Assembly: GCA_016213755.1 (NCBI GenBank)
Contig: JACQZT010000374.1
Span: 1 to 33,395 of the forward strand
DNA: 33,395 bases
Direction of reading: 5' to 3'
Origin: Acidobacteriota bacterium
Lineage (GTDB): Bacteria; Acidobacteriota; Terriglobia; Bryobacterales; Bryobacteraceae
How positions within the stretch are numbered: position 1 is the first letter of the stretch; the number at the start of each line of letters is the position of its first letter. The notes below the pieces were generated by a model, which saw only the letters and a program-made list of their open reading frames with translations, made no database searches and had not been told where the DNA came from. The position numbers were made by a program, and so were the translations under genes. This document shows, piece after piece, positions 23,082 to 32,400 of this stretch.

Positions 23082-24893
23082 ATGGCTGCACCCGCTTTAG
23101 CGCCGGTTGCGATTCCCAGCAACCGGCCCAACATGGGCGCGATCCCTTTTCCCGGCGGCGCAACCTTCCGCGTGTGGGCTCCCTTCGCGGAATCGGTCTT
23201 CGTCGCCGGCGATTTCAACAATTGGAAACCCGCCGAGAATCCGCTGGCCCGCGAGGGCTCCGGCTACTGGTCCGTGGATGCCGCCGGAGCTCAGACCGGC
23301 CAGCAATACAAGTTTGTCCTTCGCCGCGAAGGAAAGGACTACTGGCGCATCGATCCCTACGCGAAGCAGGTCACCAGTTCGGCCGGCAACGCTGTCATCT
23401 GTGACACCCAGTTCGACTGGGGCGAAGGGGTTTTCCAAATGCCCGGGTGGCACGAGATGGTCATCTACGAGCTGCACACGGGCACCTTCAACGACCCACC
23501 CGGCGGCGCGCCCGGCGTGTTCGATTCCATCCGGGAGAAGTTGCCGTACCTGCGCGACCTGGGCATCAACGCCATCGAAATCATGCCTTCGAGCGAGTTT
23601 CCAGGGGGCTTTTCGTGGGGCTACAACCCCTCCAACATCTTTGCCGTCGAAACCGACTACGGCGGGCCGCGGGCTCTGAAGCGCCTGGTCAAGGACGCGC
23701 ACGAGCACGGCATCGCCGTGATTTTCGACGTGGTGTACAACCACCTGGGGCCTTCGGATCTCGACCTGTGGCAGTTCGACGGCTGGTCGCAAGACGATCG
23801 CGGCGGCATCTATTTCTACAACGACTGGCGCGCGTCGACTCCCTGGTGCGATACCCGGCCCGACTACGGCCGCCCGGAAGTGCGCCAGCTCCTGCGCGAC
23901 AACCTGCTGGCCTGGGCCGAGGAGTTCCGCCTGGACGGCTTCCGCTTCGACGCCACCTCCTACATCCGCAACGTCTACGGCGATGACGGTGACCTTCCGG
24001 ACGGCTGGAACCTGCTGCGCTGGCTCAACGACGAATTGCAGCGCCATCAGCCCTGGAAAATCACCATCTCCGAGGACCTGCGCAACAACGCCTGGCTGAC
24101 CCGCCCCACCGAGTCGGGCGGCGCCGGCTTCGACTCGCAATGGGACGGCGACTTCCTGCATCCGGTGCGGCGCGTGCTCACCAATCCCTTTGACGAGCAT
24201 CGCGACATGAACCAGATCGTCTCGGCCCTCTATCACCGCTACGGAACGGACGCGCTGGAGCGGGTGGTCTACACCGAATCGCACGACGAAGTGGCCTCCG
24301 CCAACGCCAAGCAGCGTCTGCCCAGCGACATCGATGGCGGCAACCCGGCCGGCTGGCACGCTCGCAAGCGCTCGGCGCTGGGCGCCGTGCTGGTTTTCAC
24401 CTCGCCCGGGATTCCGATGATCTTTCAGGGCCAGGAGTTTCTCGAGACCGGCCCCTGGCAGGACACCGTTCCGGTGGACTGGGACAACGCCACCCGGCAC
24501 GCCGGCGTGCATCTGTTGTATCGCGACCTGATCCGGCTGAGCCGCAACTGGTACGACACCACGCGCGGGCTGCGCGGGCAGCACGTCACCGTCCACCACG
24601 TGAATCACGCCGACAAAGTAGTGGCCTTTCACCGCTGGGCCGAGGGCGGGGCGGGAGACGACGTGGTGGTGGTCTGCAACTTCGCCAACCGCGCTTACGA
24701 CAGCTACACCCTCGGCGTGCCGCGCGAAGGGCTGTGGCGGGTGCGCTTCAACTCCGACTCGAATCTGTATGGCCCGGACTACGGCAACCATCCCGCTTTC
24801 GACGCCTGGGCCGAGTCGCCCGGCTGCGACGGCATGACGTACCGCCTCAGTGTTGGTCTGGGGCCGTACAGCGCCGTGATTCTGTCGCAGTGA
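23082..24893 (+). CDS. GH13 alpha-glucan enzyme, branching-enzyme (GlgB)-like
   Basis: This 603-residue cytoplasmic protein has an N-terminal CBM48-like domain (about 20-110: FRVWAPFAESVFVAGDFNNW) and a GH13 barrel. The four conserved regions are visible: DVVYNH (D216), DGFRFDATS (nucleophile D290), ISEDLRN (acid/base E331) and TESHDEV (D402). SHDE and IFQGQEFLE...W...D with VDW are typical of 1,4-alpha-glucan branching enzymes, which make the alpha-1,6 links of glycogen; a trehalohydrolase or amylase role is the alternative. A beta-sandwich C-terminus follows. The ATG is preceded by GGAG at 8 bases. It is shorter than E. coli GlgB, lacking the extra N-terminal domain. A secreted esterase gene follows after 18 bases. 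Confidence 0.9.
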   Translation: MAAPALAPVAIPSNRPNMGAIPFPGGATFRVWAPFAESVFVAGDFNNWKPAENPLAREGSGYWSVDAAGAQTGQQYKFVLRREGKDYWRIDPYAKQVTSSAGNAVICDTQFDWGEGVFQMPGWHEMVIYELHTGTFNDPPGGAPGVFDSIREKLPYLRDLGINAIEIMPSSEFPGGFSWGYNPSNIFAVETDYGGPRALKRLVKDAHEHGIAVIFDVVYNHLGPSDLDLWQFDGWSQDDRGGIYFYNDWRASTPWCDTRPDYGRPEVRQLLRDNLLAWAEEFRLDGFRFDATSYIRNVYGDDGDLPDGWNLLRWLNDELQRHQPWKITISEDLRNNAWLTRPTESGGAGFDSQWDGDFLHPVRRVLTNPFDEHRDMNQIVSALYHRYGTDALERVVYTESHDEVASANAKQRLPSDIDGGNPAGWHARKRSALGAVLVFTSPGIPMIFQGQEFLETGPWQDTVPVDWDNATRHAGVHLLYRDLIRLSRNWYDTTRGLRGQHVTVHHVNHADKVVAFHRWAEGGAGDDVVVVCNFANRAYDSYTLGVPREGLWRVRFNSDSNLYGPDYGNHPAFDAWAESPGCDGMTYRLSVGLGPYSAVILSQ

Positions 24894-24895
24894 GA

Positions 24896-24901
24896 TATAC
24901 T
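24896..24901 (+). promoter_or_regulatory. Putative -10 box of the esterase gene
   Basis: TATACT begins 2 bases after the upstream stop codon and ends 10 bases before the ATG at 24912. No Shine-Dalgarno sequence lies between. Inferred short-leader start inside an apparent operon. Confidence 0.45.
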
Positions 24902-24911
24902 CTCTCCAGCT

Positions 24912-26012
24912 ATGAGACGATTTCTTGCGTTGTTCCTCTCGGCCGCCGCCGCCGCGACTCTTGCGCAGACCATTCTGTCGCCCGAGGTCGGCGCCGACCG
25001 CCGTGTAACTTTCCGCTTCCGCGCTCCGAACGCCAGGGAGGTTCTCCTGGCGCGGGAGGGCGCGCCGCGCCTGCCCATGCGGAAAGACGAGAAGGGCGTG
25101 TGGAGCGTCACCACCGAGGCGCTCGAGCCGGACATCTACGGCTACACCTTCGTCGCCGACGGTGTCAGCCTGATCGACCCGCTCAACGCGATGATGAAGC
25201 CCAACCTGCTGAACACCTCGAGCGCCGTGCACGTGCCCGGGCCGGCCTCGCTCCCCTGGGAGATCAACGACGTGCCGCGCGGCGTGGTGCACCATCACTT
25301 CTACAAGTCCGGCATTGTGGGCGACCAGCGCGACTACTTCGTTTACACTCCGCCGGGTTACGACCCGAAGGCGAAGAAGCTCTACCCGGTCCTGTACTTG
25401 TTGCACGGCTTCAGCGACGACGCCAGCGGCTGGACCGCCGTGGGCCGCGCGCACGTCATTCTGGACAACCTGATCGCGCAGGGCAAGACCAAGCCCATGC
25501 TGGTGGTGATGCCGCTGGGCTACGGTGCCATGGAGATTGTCTCGCGCAGCGCCCCGCCGCTGCGCGATCCGAAGCTGCGGCAGAGGAGCTTCGAGCGCTT
25601 CCGCGACTCGGTCCTGAAAGAGGTACTGCCGGCGGTGGAGAAGACCTGCCGGGTTTCGAACAAGCGCGCCGACCGCGCGATTGCCGGGCTGTCCATGGGC
25701 GGCGCCGAATCGCTCTACGTGGGCCTCAACGCTCTGAGCACGTTCGCCTGGGTGGGCGCCTTTAGCTCGGGCGGAATGGGCGAAGACCTGAACGCAAGCT
25801 TTCCGGCGCTGGACGAGAAAGCCAACGCGCAACTGCGCCTGCTGTGGATCGCCTGCGGCAGGGAAGACCGGCTCATCGACTCCAATCGCAAGTTCCTCGA
25901 GTTCCTGAAGTCCAAGGGCGTGCGCTACACCTGGACCGAAACCGGCGGCGCGCACACCTGGATGGTCTGGCGCCGCTACCTGGCCGAGTTCACACCGCTG
26001 TTATTTCGCTAG
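24912..26012 (+). CDS. Secreted alpha/beta-hydrolase esterase with CBM48-like N-terminus
   Basis: This 366-residue protein has a signal peptide (RRFLALFLSAAAAATLAQ). An early-set/CBM48-like domain (about 22-115: VTFRFRAPNAREVLLAREG, IYGYTFVADG) precedes an esterase domain with LYPVLYLLHGFSDD (oxyanion region) and GLSMGG (nucleophile S261). The probable partners are D319 (CGRED) and H348 (GGAHTW). The layout matches the esterase D / feruloyl and acetyl-xylan esterase group (CE1-like), which release acyl or feruloyl groups from plant polysaccharides or trehalose. The true substrate is unknown. It follows the GH13 gene closely, and its stop overlaps the stop of the opposing DUF6526 gene by 4 bases. 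Confidence 0.9.
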   Translation: MRRFLALFLSAAAAATLAQTILSPEVGADRRVTFRFRAPNAREVLLAREGAPRLPMRKDEKGVWSVTTEALEPDIYGYTFVADGVSLIDPLNAMMKPNLLNTSSAVHVPGPASLPWEINDVPRGVVHHHFYKSGIVGDQRDYFVYTPPGYDPKAKKLYPVLYLLHGFSDDASGWTAVGRAHVILDNLIAQGKTKPMLVVMPLGYGAMEIVSRSAPPLRDPKLRQRSFERFRDSVLKEVLPAVEKTCRVSNKRADRAIAGLSMGGAESLYVGLNALSTFAWVGAFSSGGMGEDLNASFPALDEKANAQLRLLWIACGREDRLIDSNRKFLEFLKSKGVRYTWTETGGAHTWMVWRRYLAEFTPLLFR

Positions 26013-26443
26013 ACCCGGTAGGTGTCCGCGCGCCAGTTCTTGACGGCTTTCTTGATGTCGTCTTCGGAGAGGTTTTCCTCGGTCGCGCGCTGGGCCAGCG
26101 CCACGAACTCGTCGTCGGGGGCGAAGCGCAGGCCGATGATTTGGCGGACGGTCACCCGTGAATCCAGGAGCTTGCCGGTCAGCACGTAGTGGCGCAGGTT
26201 TTCTTCGGCCCGGATGGCGCGGTCCTGGGCCTTCAGTGCGTAGAGCCGGCATTTGAGGGACAGCAGCACCAGCGCCACCATTATCGCGGCGATGAGCGAG
26301 GCGCTGTAGATCCGCTGGTGATCGCCCAGGGAATGGTACAGGTTGACGCAGGATCCGATCAGGGTCAGAAGCAAGATCGGGAACAGCACGAAGTGGAACG
26401 CCGGGTCGAAACGCCGGTGGTTCGGGTAATTCTGAGTTTGCAT
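26009..26443 (-). CDS. DUF6526 family membrane protein
   Basis: This 144-residue protein begins MQTQNYPNHRRFDPAFHFV, the family-typical QNY-NH-R-P-FH start, followed by two transmembrane helices (about 18-36 and 46-62). A charged cytoplasmic helical part (LKAQDRAIRAEENLRHY, DDEFVALAQRATEENLSEDDIKKAVKNW) ends the protein. The function is unknown. It lies 18 bases downstream of the gamma-glutamyltransferase gene on the same strand and has a very strong ribosome site (GGGGGAG, 8 bases before ATG), so it is probably translated from the same message. Confidence 0.85.
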   Translation of the reverse strand: MQTQNYPNHRRFDPAFHFVLFPILLLTLIGSCVNLYHSLGDHQRIYSASLIAAIMVALVLLSLKCRLYALKAQDRAIRAEENLRHYVLTGKLLDSRVTVRQIIGLRFAPDDEFVALAQRATEENLSEDDIKKAVKNWRADTYRV

Positions 26444-26461
26444 GGAACGAACTCCCCCTCT

Positions 26462-28141
26462 TTAGAAGTACGGATCCGGCTCGGGCGTGGCGGCGCCGTC
26501 CTTGCGCGGCGAGGAGCCGGCGTAGTTGACGCCGCTCCGCGTATCCCGCATTACCGCCTGGCCGCCGCCCATGGTGCTGGAATAATCGGCGCGCACGTCG
26601 AGCTTGTGCCCGCGGGCCGTGAGCGCCGCGCGCAGACCCGCCGGCGCGCGGTTCTCGATCATGAAGTCACAGCCCCCGGGCTGGAGCTTGGTGAAGCGCG
26701 GCGCTTCCAGCGCGCCTTGCAGGTTCAGACCGTGGTCGACGATGTTTGAAACGAACTGCGCGTGGGCCTGCGCCTGGTTGGACCCGCCCATGATGCCGAA
26801 GCCGATGTGCAGGCCGCCCTTCTCCATGAAAGCCGGAATGATGGTGTGGAAGGGGCGCTTGCGCGGCGCGACGACGTTGGGGTGCTGGGGGTCCATGGTG
26901 AACAGCGCGCCGCGGTTGTGCAGGTGAAAGCCCATGCCCTCCACTAGCACACCCGAGCCGAAGCTCTGGTAGACGCTCTGGATCAGCGACGCGATGTTGC
27001 CCTCGGCGTCAATCGTGGAAAGGTAAATCGTGTCGCCCTGGTGCGGCAGCGGGTTGCCCGGCGCGACGTCGCATTTGGCTTTGGCCTTGTCGATGAGCGC
27101 GGCGCGCTGGGCCGCATATTTCTTCGACAGCATGCCGGCCGCCGGCACCTGGGCCTGCCGCGGGTCGGCCACGTAGCGGTGCAGGTCCTGGTAGGCCAGC
27201 TTCTGCGCTTCCATTTTCACGTGCCAGGTGTCCGGGCTGTTGGCGCCCCATTCGCCCAGCGGGAAGCGCTCCATGAGGTTCAACATCATCAGCGCGGCGA
27301 TGCCCTGGCCGTTGGGCGGAAGCTCGTGGACCTTCCAGCCGCGGTAGTCGGTGGTGATGGTTTCGATCCACTCGGAGGAGAACTCCGCTAGATCGGACAG
27401 GTCGAACAAACCGCCGTGCCGCTGGGAGGTCTTGACGATGGCCTGCGCGACGGGTCCGCGGTAAAACGCATCGGCGCCGCCCTGGGCCACCAGTTCCAGT
27501 GTGCGAGCCATGTCCGGGTTGCGGTAGACCTCGCCCACGCGCGGCGCGCGGCCGTCGATCAGAAAGACCCGGCGGGCGCCTTCGTCGGACCTGAGCTTCT
27601 CGAGCGCGCCCTGCCAGTGTTCGTGAATGATCTCGGTGACCGGATAACCGGTCTTGGCATAGTAGACGGCCGGCTGGAAGACTTCGGCCCATTTCAGCTT
27701 GCCGAACTTGCGGTGCAGCTTTTCCCAGCCGTCGACACAGCCGGGCACGGTGGCCGACAGGATGCCCAGGCCGGGCATCGACTTCCGCCCCTTGGCCTGG
27801 AGCGCCGCCAGCGTCATGGCTTTGGGCGCCCAGCCGCTGGCGTTGATGCCCGTCACCGCGCCGGTCTTGGCGTTCCAGTGGATGGCGAACAGGTCGCCGC
27901 CCATCCCGCAACTCATCGGCTCCACCACCTGCAAGGTGGCGTTGGCCGCAATGGCGGCATCCATCGCCGAACCGCCGCGCCTCAGCACTTGCGCGCCGGC
28001 CTGCGAAGCCAGCGCCTGGCTGGTGGCGGCGATGCCGCGCCGCGAAATCACCATCGAGCGCGCCTGGGAACGCTCCTCGCCCGAGGCCCAACTGGCCAGC
28101 GCCCCTCCGATACCCACTGCGAACACGTCTCTTCTGGTCAT
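26462..28141 (-). CDS. ggt: Gamma-glutamyltransferase
   Basis: The enzyme removes or transfers the gamma-glutamyl group of glutathione and related peptides in the periplasm; the precursor cuts itself into two subunits. This 559-residue protein has a twin-arginine-like leader (TRRDVFAVGIGGALASWASG). Then come GSAMDAAIAANATLQVVEP and SCGMGGDLFAI, typical of the large subunit, and the self-cleavage and catalytic threonine T371 in QGDTIYLSTID. The small subunit includes RKRPFHTIIPAF and GIMGGSNQAQAH, where GG forms the oxyanion hole. The usual DTTH motif reads DTIY here, as in more distant homologues. It starts 32 bases from the divergent ceramidase-like gene. Confidence 0.93.
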   Translation of the reverse strand: MTRRDVFAVGIGGALASWASGEERSQARSMVISRRGIAATSQALASQAGAQVLRRGGSAMDAAIAANATLQVVEPMSCGMGGDLFAIHWNAKTGAVTGINASGWAPKAMTLAALQAKGRKSMPGLGILSATVPGCVDGWEKLHRKFGKLKWAEVFQPAVYYAKTGYPVTEIIHEHWQGALEKLRSDEGARRVFLIDGRAPRVGEVYRNPDMARTLELVAQGGADAFYRGPVAQAIVKTSQRHGGLFDLSDLAEFSSEWIETITTDYRGWKVHELPPNGQGIAALMMLNLMERFPLGEWGANSPDTWHVKMEAQKLAYQDLHRYVADPRQAQVPAAGMLSKKYAAQRAALIDKAKAKCDVAPGNPLPHQGDTIYLSTIDAEGNIASLIQSVYQSFGSGVLVEGMGFHLHNRGALFTMDPQHPNVVAPRKRPFHTIIPAFMEKGGLHIGFGIMGGSNQAQAHAQFVSNIVDHGLNLQGALEAPRFTKLQPGGCDFMIENRAPAGLRAALTARGHKLDVRADYSSTMGGGQAVMRDTRSGVNYAGSSPRKDGAATPEPDPYF

Positions 28142-28150
28142 GTGGCTGTT

Positions 28151-28156
28151 ATTGTA
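28151..28156 (-). promoter_or_regulatory. Putative -10 box of ggt
   Basis: TACAAT on the minus strand (5 of 6 bases of TATAAT) ends 9 bases before the ATG at 28141. No Shine-Dalgarno lies between. It falls within the 32-base gap shared with the divergent gene. Confidence 0.4.
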
Positions 28157-28173
28157 ACGTGAGGGAGATAACC

Positions 28174-29433
28174 ATGAAAACTCCGATCGTCGTCCTCTCG
28201 ATCCTGGCCGCCGCCGCTTTGCCCGCCCGGCCGGGAGAACTGCGCGCCGGCGCGGCGCGCGTGGAGATCACGCCGGCGCGCGATGCGGCGCTGCCCATGG
28301 CCGGCTACGCGTCCCGCGCGGAAGGCCACAAGACCGTGCACGATCCGCTCTTCGTGCGCGCCCTGGTGCTGGAGGACGGCGCGACCAGCGCGGCCATCGT
28401 CAGCCTGGACTTGATCTTCGCCCCCGAAAACCTGTGGAGCCGCATCACCGCGCGTGTGGAGCGGGAAGCCGGAATCCCGCCGCACATGGTCCTGCTGGCC
28501 GCCACGCACACCCACGCCGGGCCCACCACCGGCGCGGTGAAGCCGGAATTCGAGGAACGCTGGAAAGCGTGGATGGCGGCCACCGAGGACAAGATCGTGC
28601 AGGCGGTGCGCGAGGCCAAGGCGTCGCTGCGGCCGGCCCGCTACGGCGCCGCCACCGGGAAAGCTTCGGTCAACACCAACCGGCGGGCGCGCACGGCCGC
28701 GGGCGGCTGGGGCCTGGGCGTGAATCCCGAAGGCCCGTCGGACAAGACCGTGGGCGTCATCCGGTTTGAGACCCTCCAGGGAGAACCGATCGCGGTGCTC
28801 ATCAACTACTGCGTCCACGGCACGGTCACAGGTCCGCAAAACTACGCCCTCTCCGGCGATCTGCCCGGCGCGGCCGAGCGCTTTGTCGAACAGCAGATGG
28901 GCGACAAGGTTGTTGCGCTGTGGACCAGCGGGGCTTCCGGCGACCAGAACGCGATCTACGGACCGGGCAACGATTTGAGGCAGGTCGCCCTGCTGGGAAC
29001 CATTCTGGGAGAGGAGATTGTGCGGGTAGCGAAGAACGTCCGCACCACGCAGCAGGTTCGGTTGCAGGGAGCCCAGCGCGTGATCGCCTGCCCGGGACAG
29101 CGCATGACTCCGGAATCCAAGACCGGCACGCCCAACATCTCCTTCGTGGACGCGGACCCGGTAAACGTGCGCGTCTCCGTGCTGACGGTGGGACACCTGG
29201 CCCTGGCCGGGGTGTCGGGCGAGGTACTGACGGCCATCGGCACGCGCGTCAAGCGCGAGTCGCCGTTCGCGTTCACCGTCATGACCACGCACACCAACGG
29301 CTCCAGCGGCTACATTGCCGACGACGCCTCGTACGATCAGGTCAGCTACGAGATCTGGACCACCCGCCTCAAGCGCGGCTGCGCCGAAACCGCCATTGTG
29401 GGCGCCGCATTGGATATGATGGATCGTATGTAG
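28174..29433 (+). CDS. Neutral/alkaline ceramidase-family protein (N-terminal domain only)
   Basis: This 419-residue protein has a signal peptide (KTPIVVLSILAAAALPARP). A ceramidase N-terminal-type domain follows: LRAGAARVEITPA, PMAGYASR, the zinc motif ATHTHAGP (H112, H114), a later INYCVHGT histidine, and GASGDQN. Known ceramidases cut ceramide into sphingosine and fatty acid, but they are about 650-700 residues and use a serine in GDVSPN. Here the segment reads GDQNA, without that serine, and the C-terminal domain is absent, so the substrate may differ. ATG at 28174 has GAGGGAG 6 bases ahead. The second TonB-dependent receptor starts 8 bases after its stop. Confidence 0.88.
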   Translation: MKTPIVVLSILAAAALPARPGELRAGAARVEITPARDAALPMAGYASRAEGHKTVHDPLFVRALVLEDGATSAAIVSLDLIFAPENLWSRITARVEREAGIPPHMVLLAATHTHAGPTTGAVKPEFEERWKAWMAATEDKIVQAVREAKASLRPARYGAATGKASVNTNRRARTAAGGWGLGVNPEGPSDKTVGVIRFETLQGEPIAVLINYCVHGTVTGPQNYALSGDLPGAAERFVEQQMGDKVVALWTSGASGDQNAIYGPGNDLRQVALLGTILGEEIVRVAKNVRTTQQVRLQGAQRVIACPGQRMTPESKTGTPNISFVDADPVNVRVSVLTVGHLALAGVSGEVLTAIGTRVKRESPFAFTVMTTHTNGSSGYIADDASYDQVSYEIWTTRLKRGCAETAIVGAALDMMDRM

Positions 29434-29441
29434 GGGGTGAT

Positions 29442-32400
29442 ATGTCTCGCGCAGTTCAATATGGCTTCTTCGCAGCGCTTCTGCTGAGTCCGGTCTCCGT
29501 CCGGAGCCAGCAGTTCCGCGGCTCGATCACGGGCCGTGTGATCGACTCGCAGCAGGCCGTCGTTCCCGGCGTCAAAGTCGCGGCCATCGAAGGCGAAACC
29601 CAGGCCCGGTACGAAACCGTCTCCGGCGCCACCGGGCAATACACGCTTCCGTTCCTGCAACCCAGCCGCTACCGTCTGGAAGCGGAAGTCAGCGGCTTCA
29701 AACGCTACATCCGCGAAAACGTGCACGTCAGCGCCAACGACCAGATCGGCCTCGACATCCTGCTGGAGGTCGGCCAGATGGCCGAGTCCGTCACGGTGAC
29801 GGCCGAGGCGCCCATGCTCATCACCACCACGGCCAGCACCGGCCAGGTGGTGAGCGCGACCTTCATCGAAGCGTTTCCACTCAACGGCCGCTCGCCGCTG
29901 TCGCTGGCCCAGATCGCTTTCGGCGTGGTGCCCACCTCCGACCCGCTGTTCCAGCGGCCCTTCGACAACGGCCGCATCTCGGACTTCAGCATGGGCGGCG
30001 CGCCCGGGGCTTCGAACGAGCTGCTGCTGGACGGAGCGCCGGATACAACCTCGGGAAAGCAGGTGGCCTACAGCCCGCCGGTGGATACAGTGGGCGAAGT
30101 CAAGGTGGAGACCTTTCAGGTGGATGCCGCTTACGGCAACACTGGCGGCGGCACGGTGAACGTCGTCAGCAAGAGCGGCGCCAACGAATTCCACGGCACG
30201 GCCTACGACTTCAACCAAGTGTCGAAGACCGCGGCTACGGACTTCTTCGTGAACCGCGCCGGGCAGAAGAAAACCAACCTGGTCTACAACCAGTGGGGCT
30301 TCACCGCCGGCGGGCCGGTGCTGATTCCGCGCCTGTTCAACGGGCGCAACCGCGTGTTCTGGTACGTGGCCTACGAAGGGATCAAGCACGTGAATCCGGA
30401 GCCGGTGACCACCACCGTGCCGGACGCCGCCGAGCGCGAAGGCAACTTCGCGCAACTTCTCTCGCTGGGTTCGAGCTACCAGATCTACGATCCGGCCACC
30501 GGGGCGCTCGAAGGCGCGCGCATCCGCCGTTCGCCGCTGGCGGGCAATCTCGTCCCGCGCTCGCGCCTGAATCCCATCGCGCTGAAGTACCTGCCTTACT
30601 ATCCGCTGCCCAACCAGACCGGGCGCGCCGACGGCCGCGACAACTTCCTGGCCAACAGCACGCGCCGTGAGAACTTCAACAGCGAAACCGGCCGCATCGA
30701 CTTCAACCTCAGCCAGAGCCACAAGTTCTTTTTCAGCTTCCGTCACAACGAGCGTTTGCAGGACCGCGGCAATTACTTCAAGAACGTGGCCACCGGCAAC
30801 TTCCTCAACCGCATCAACTGGGGCGGCACGCTGGACGATGTCGTGACCCTCAACCCGACCACGGTGCTGAACACGCGCCTCAATTGGACGCGCTACAACC
30901 CGGGCGGATACCGCCCCAGCGCGGGCTTCGACCAGACCTCGCTGGGTTTCCCCGCCGCGCTGGCCGCGGCTTCCTCGCAGGCGGTGATGCCGCAGGCGAG
31001 CATCGGCGGCTTCCAGACGCTGGGCACCACGGGCACCGCCATGGCGCCCTTCGACCAGTACCAGCTCTTCTCGAGTCTGAACAAGATCGTCGGCTCCCAC
31101 AGCCTGAAGTTCGGCGCCGATGTGCGCGTGTACCGCGAAAGCGCCTCGAACCTGGGCAGCTCGAGCGGCAGTTATTCGTTCGGCAGCAACTGGACCCGCG
31201 GCCCGCTGGACAATTCCACCGCGGCCCCCATAGGCCAGGAATTGGCGTCTTTTCTGCTCGGCCTGCCCACCGGCGGCCAGTACGACGTGGCCAGCTTCCG
31301 TACGAACCAGGCCGGCTACGCCGCATTCTTCCTGCAAGACGACTGGAAGGTGCGCCGCAACCTGACCCTGAATCTCGGGCTGCGCTATGAGAAGGAACTG
31401 CCCACCACGGAACGCTTCGACCGCCAGGTGGCGGGCTTCGACGGCGTATCGGCCAACAGCGTCACGGCGCGGGCGAAGCAGGCTTACGCTACCAGTCCGG
31501 TGTCCGAACTGCCCGCCGCCCAGTTCAACCCCGCCGGCGGCGTGCTCTTCGCCGGCCCGCAACGCCGCGCGGTCACTGAAACCAGTTCCCGGCTCTTCAG
31601 CCCGCGCTTCGGTTTCGCCTGGACCCCCAGCGGTCTGGGCGCCAAGACCACCGTGCGCGGCGGATTCGGCGTCTTCTACTTCACCGAAGGCCTGAAGCCC
31701 GGCGCTCAGCCCGGCTACTTTCAGTCCAACCAACTGGTGGCCACGCTGGACAGCTACCGGACGCCCGCCGCGACCCTTTCGAATCCGTTTCCGAACGGTC
31801 TTCAAGCGCCGGTGGGAAATGCTCTGGGGCTGGACACTTTTCTCGGGCAGAGCGTGAACTTCTACAATCCCGCGCTGCGCAATCCCTATTCCCTGCGCTG
31901 GAACTTCACCCTTCAGCGCCAGCTTTCCGCCAACCTGGTGATGGAAGCCGGGTACATGGGTAACCACGCGGTGCGGCTCAACTCCAACCGCGGACTGAAC
32001 TGGGTTCCAGAGCAGTTTCTGAGCCGGCAGCCGTTCCGCGACCCGCCGGTGATCGACCGGCTGACCGCCAACGTCGCCAATCCCTTCCGCGGCCTGCTGC
32101 CCGGGACGTCGCTCAACGGCAACACGGTGGCGCTGAACCAGTTGCTGCGGCCGTTCGCGCAGTTCAGCGGAGACAACGGCGTGCGTCTGGACTCCGACGG
32201 CTACGGCGGCTCCTACTTCCACACCTTCCAGTTCCGCCTGGAGAAGCGCATGTCGCGCGGGCTCACCTACATGTTGAACTACCAGTGGTCGCGGCTGATC
32301 GAGCAGCGCAGTTACCTGAACCCCGCCGACCGGCGGCCGGAGAAGCGTGTCGCCAGTGAAGACCGCCCGCAGCGGCTGGTGCTCAGCAGCGTGTACGAAA

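Noticed and set aside
28920-29441. Upstream in-frame extension of the second TonB receptor
   Set aside because: It overlaps the ceramidase gene in another frame and has no signal peptide, whereas ATG 29442 has both ribosome site and signal peptide.
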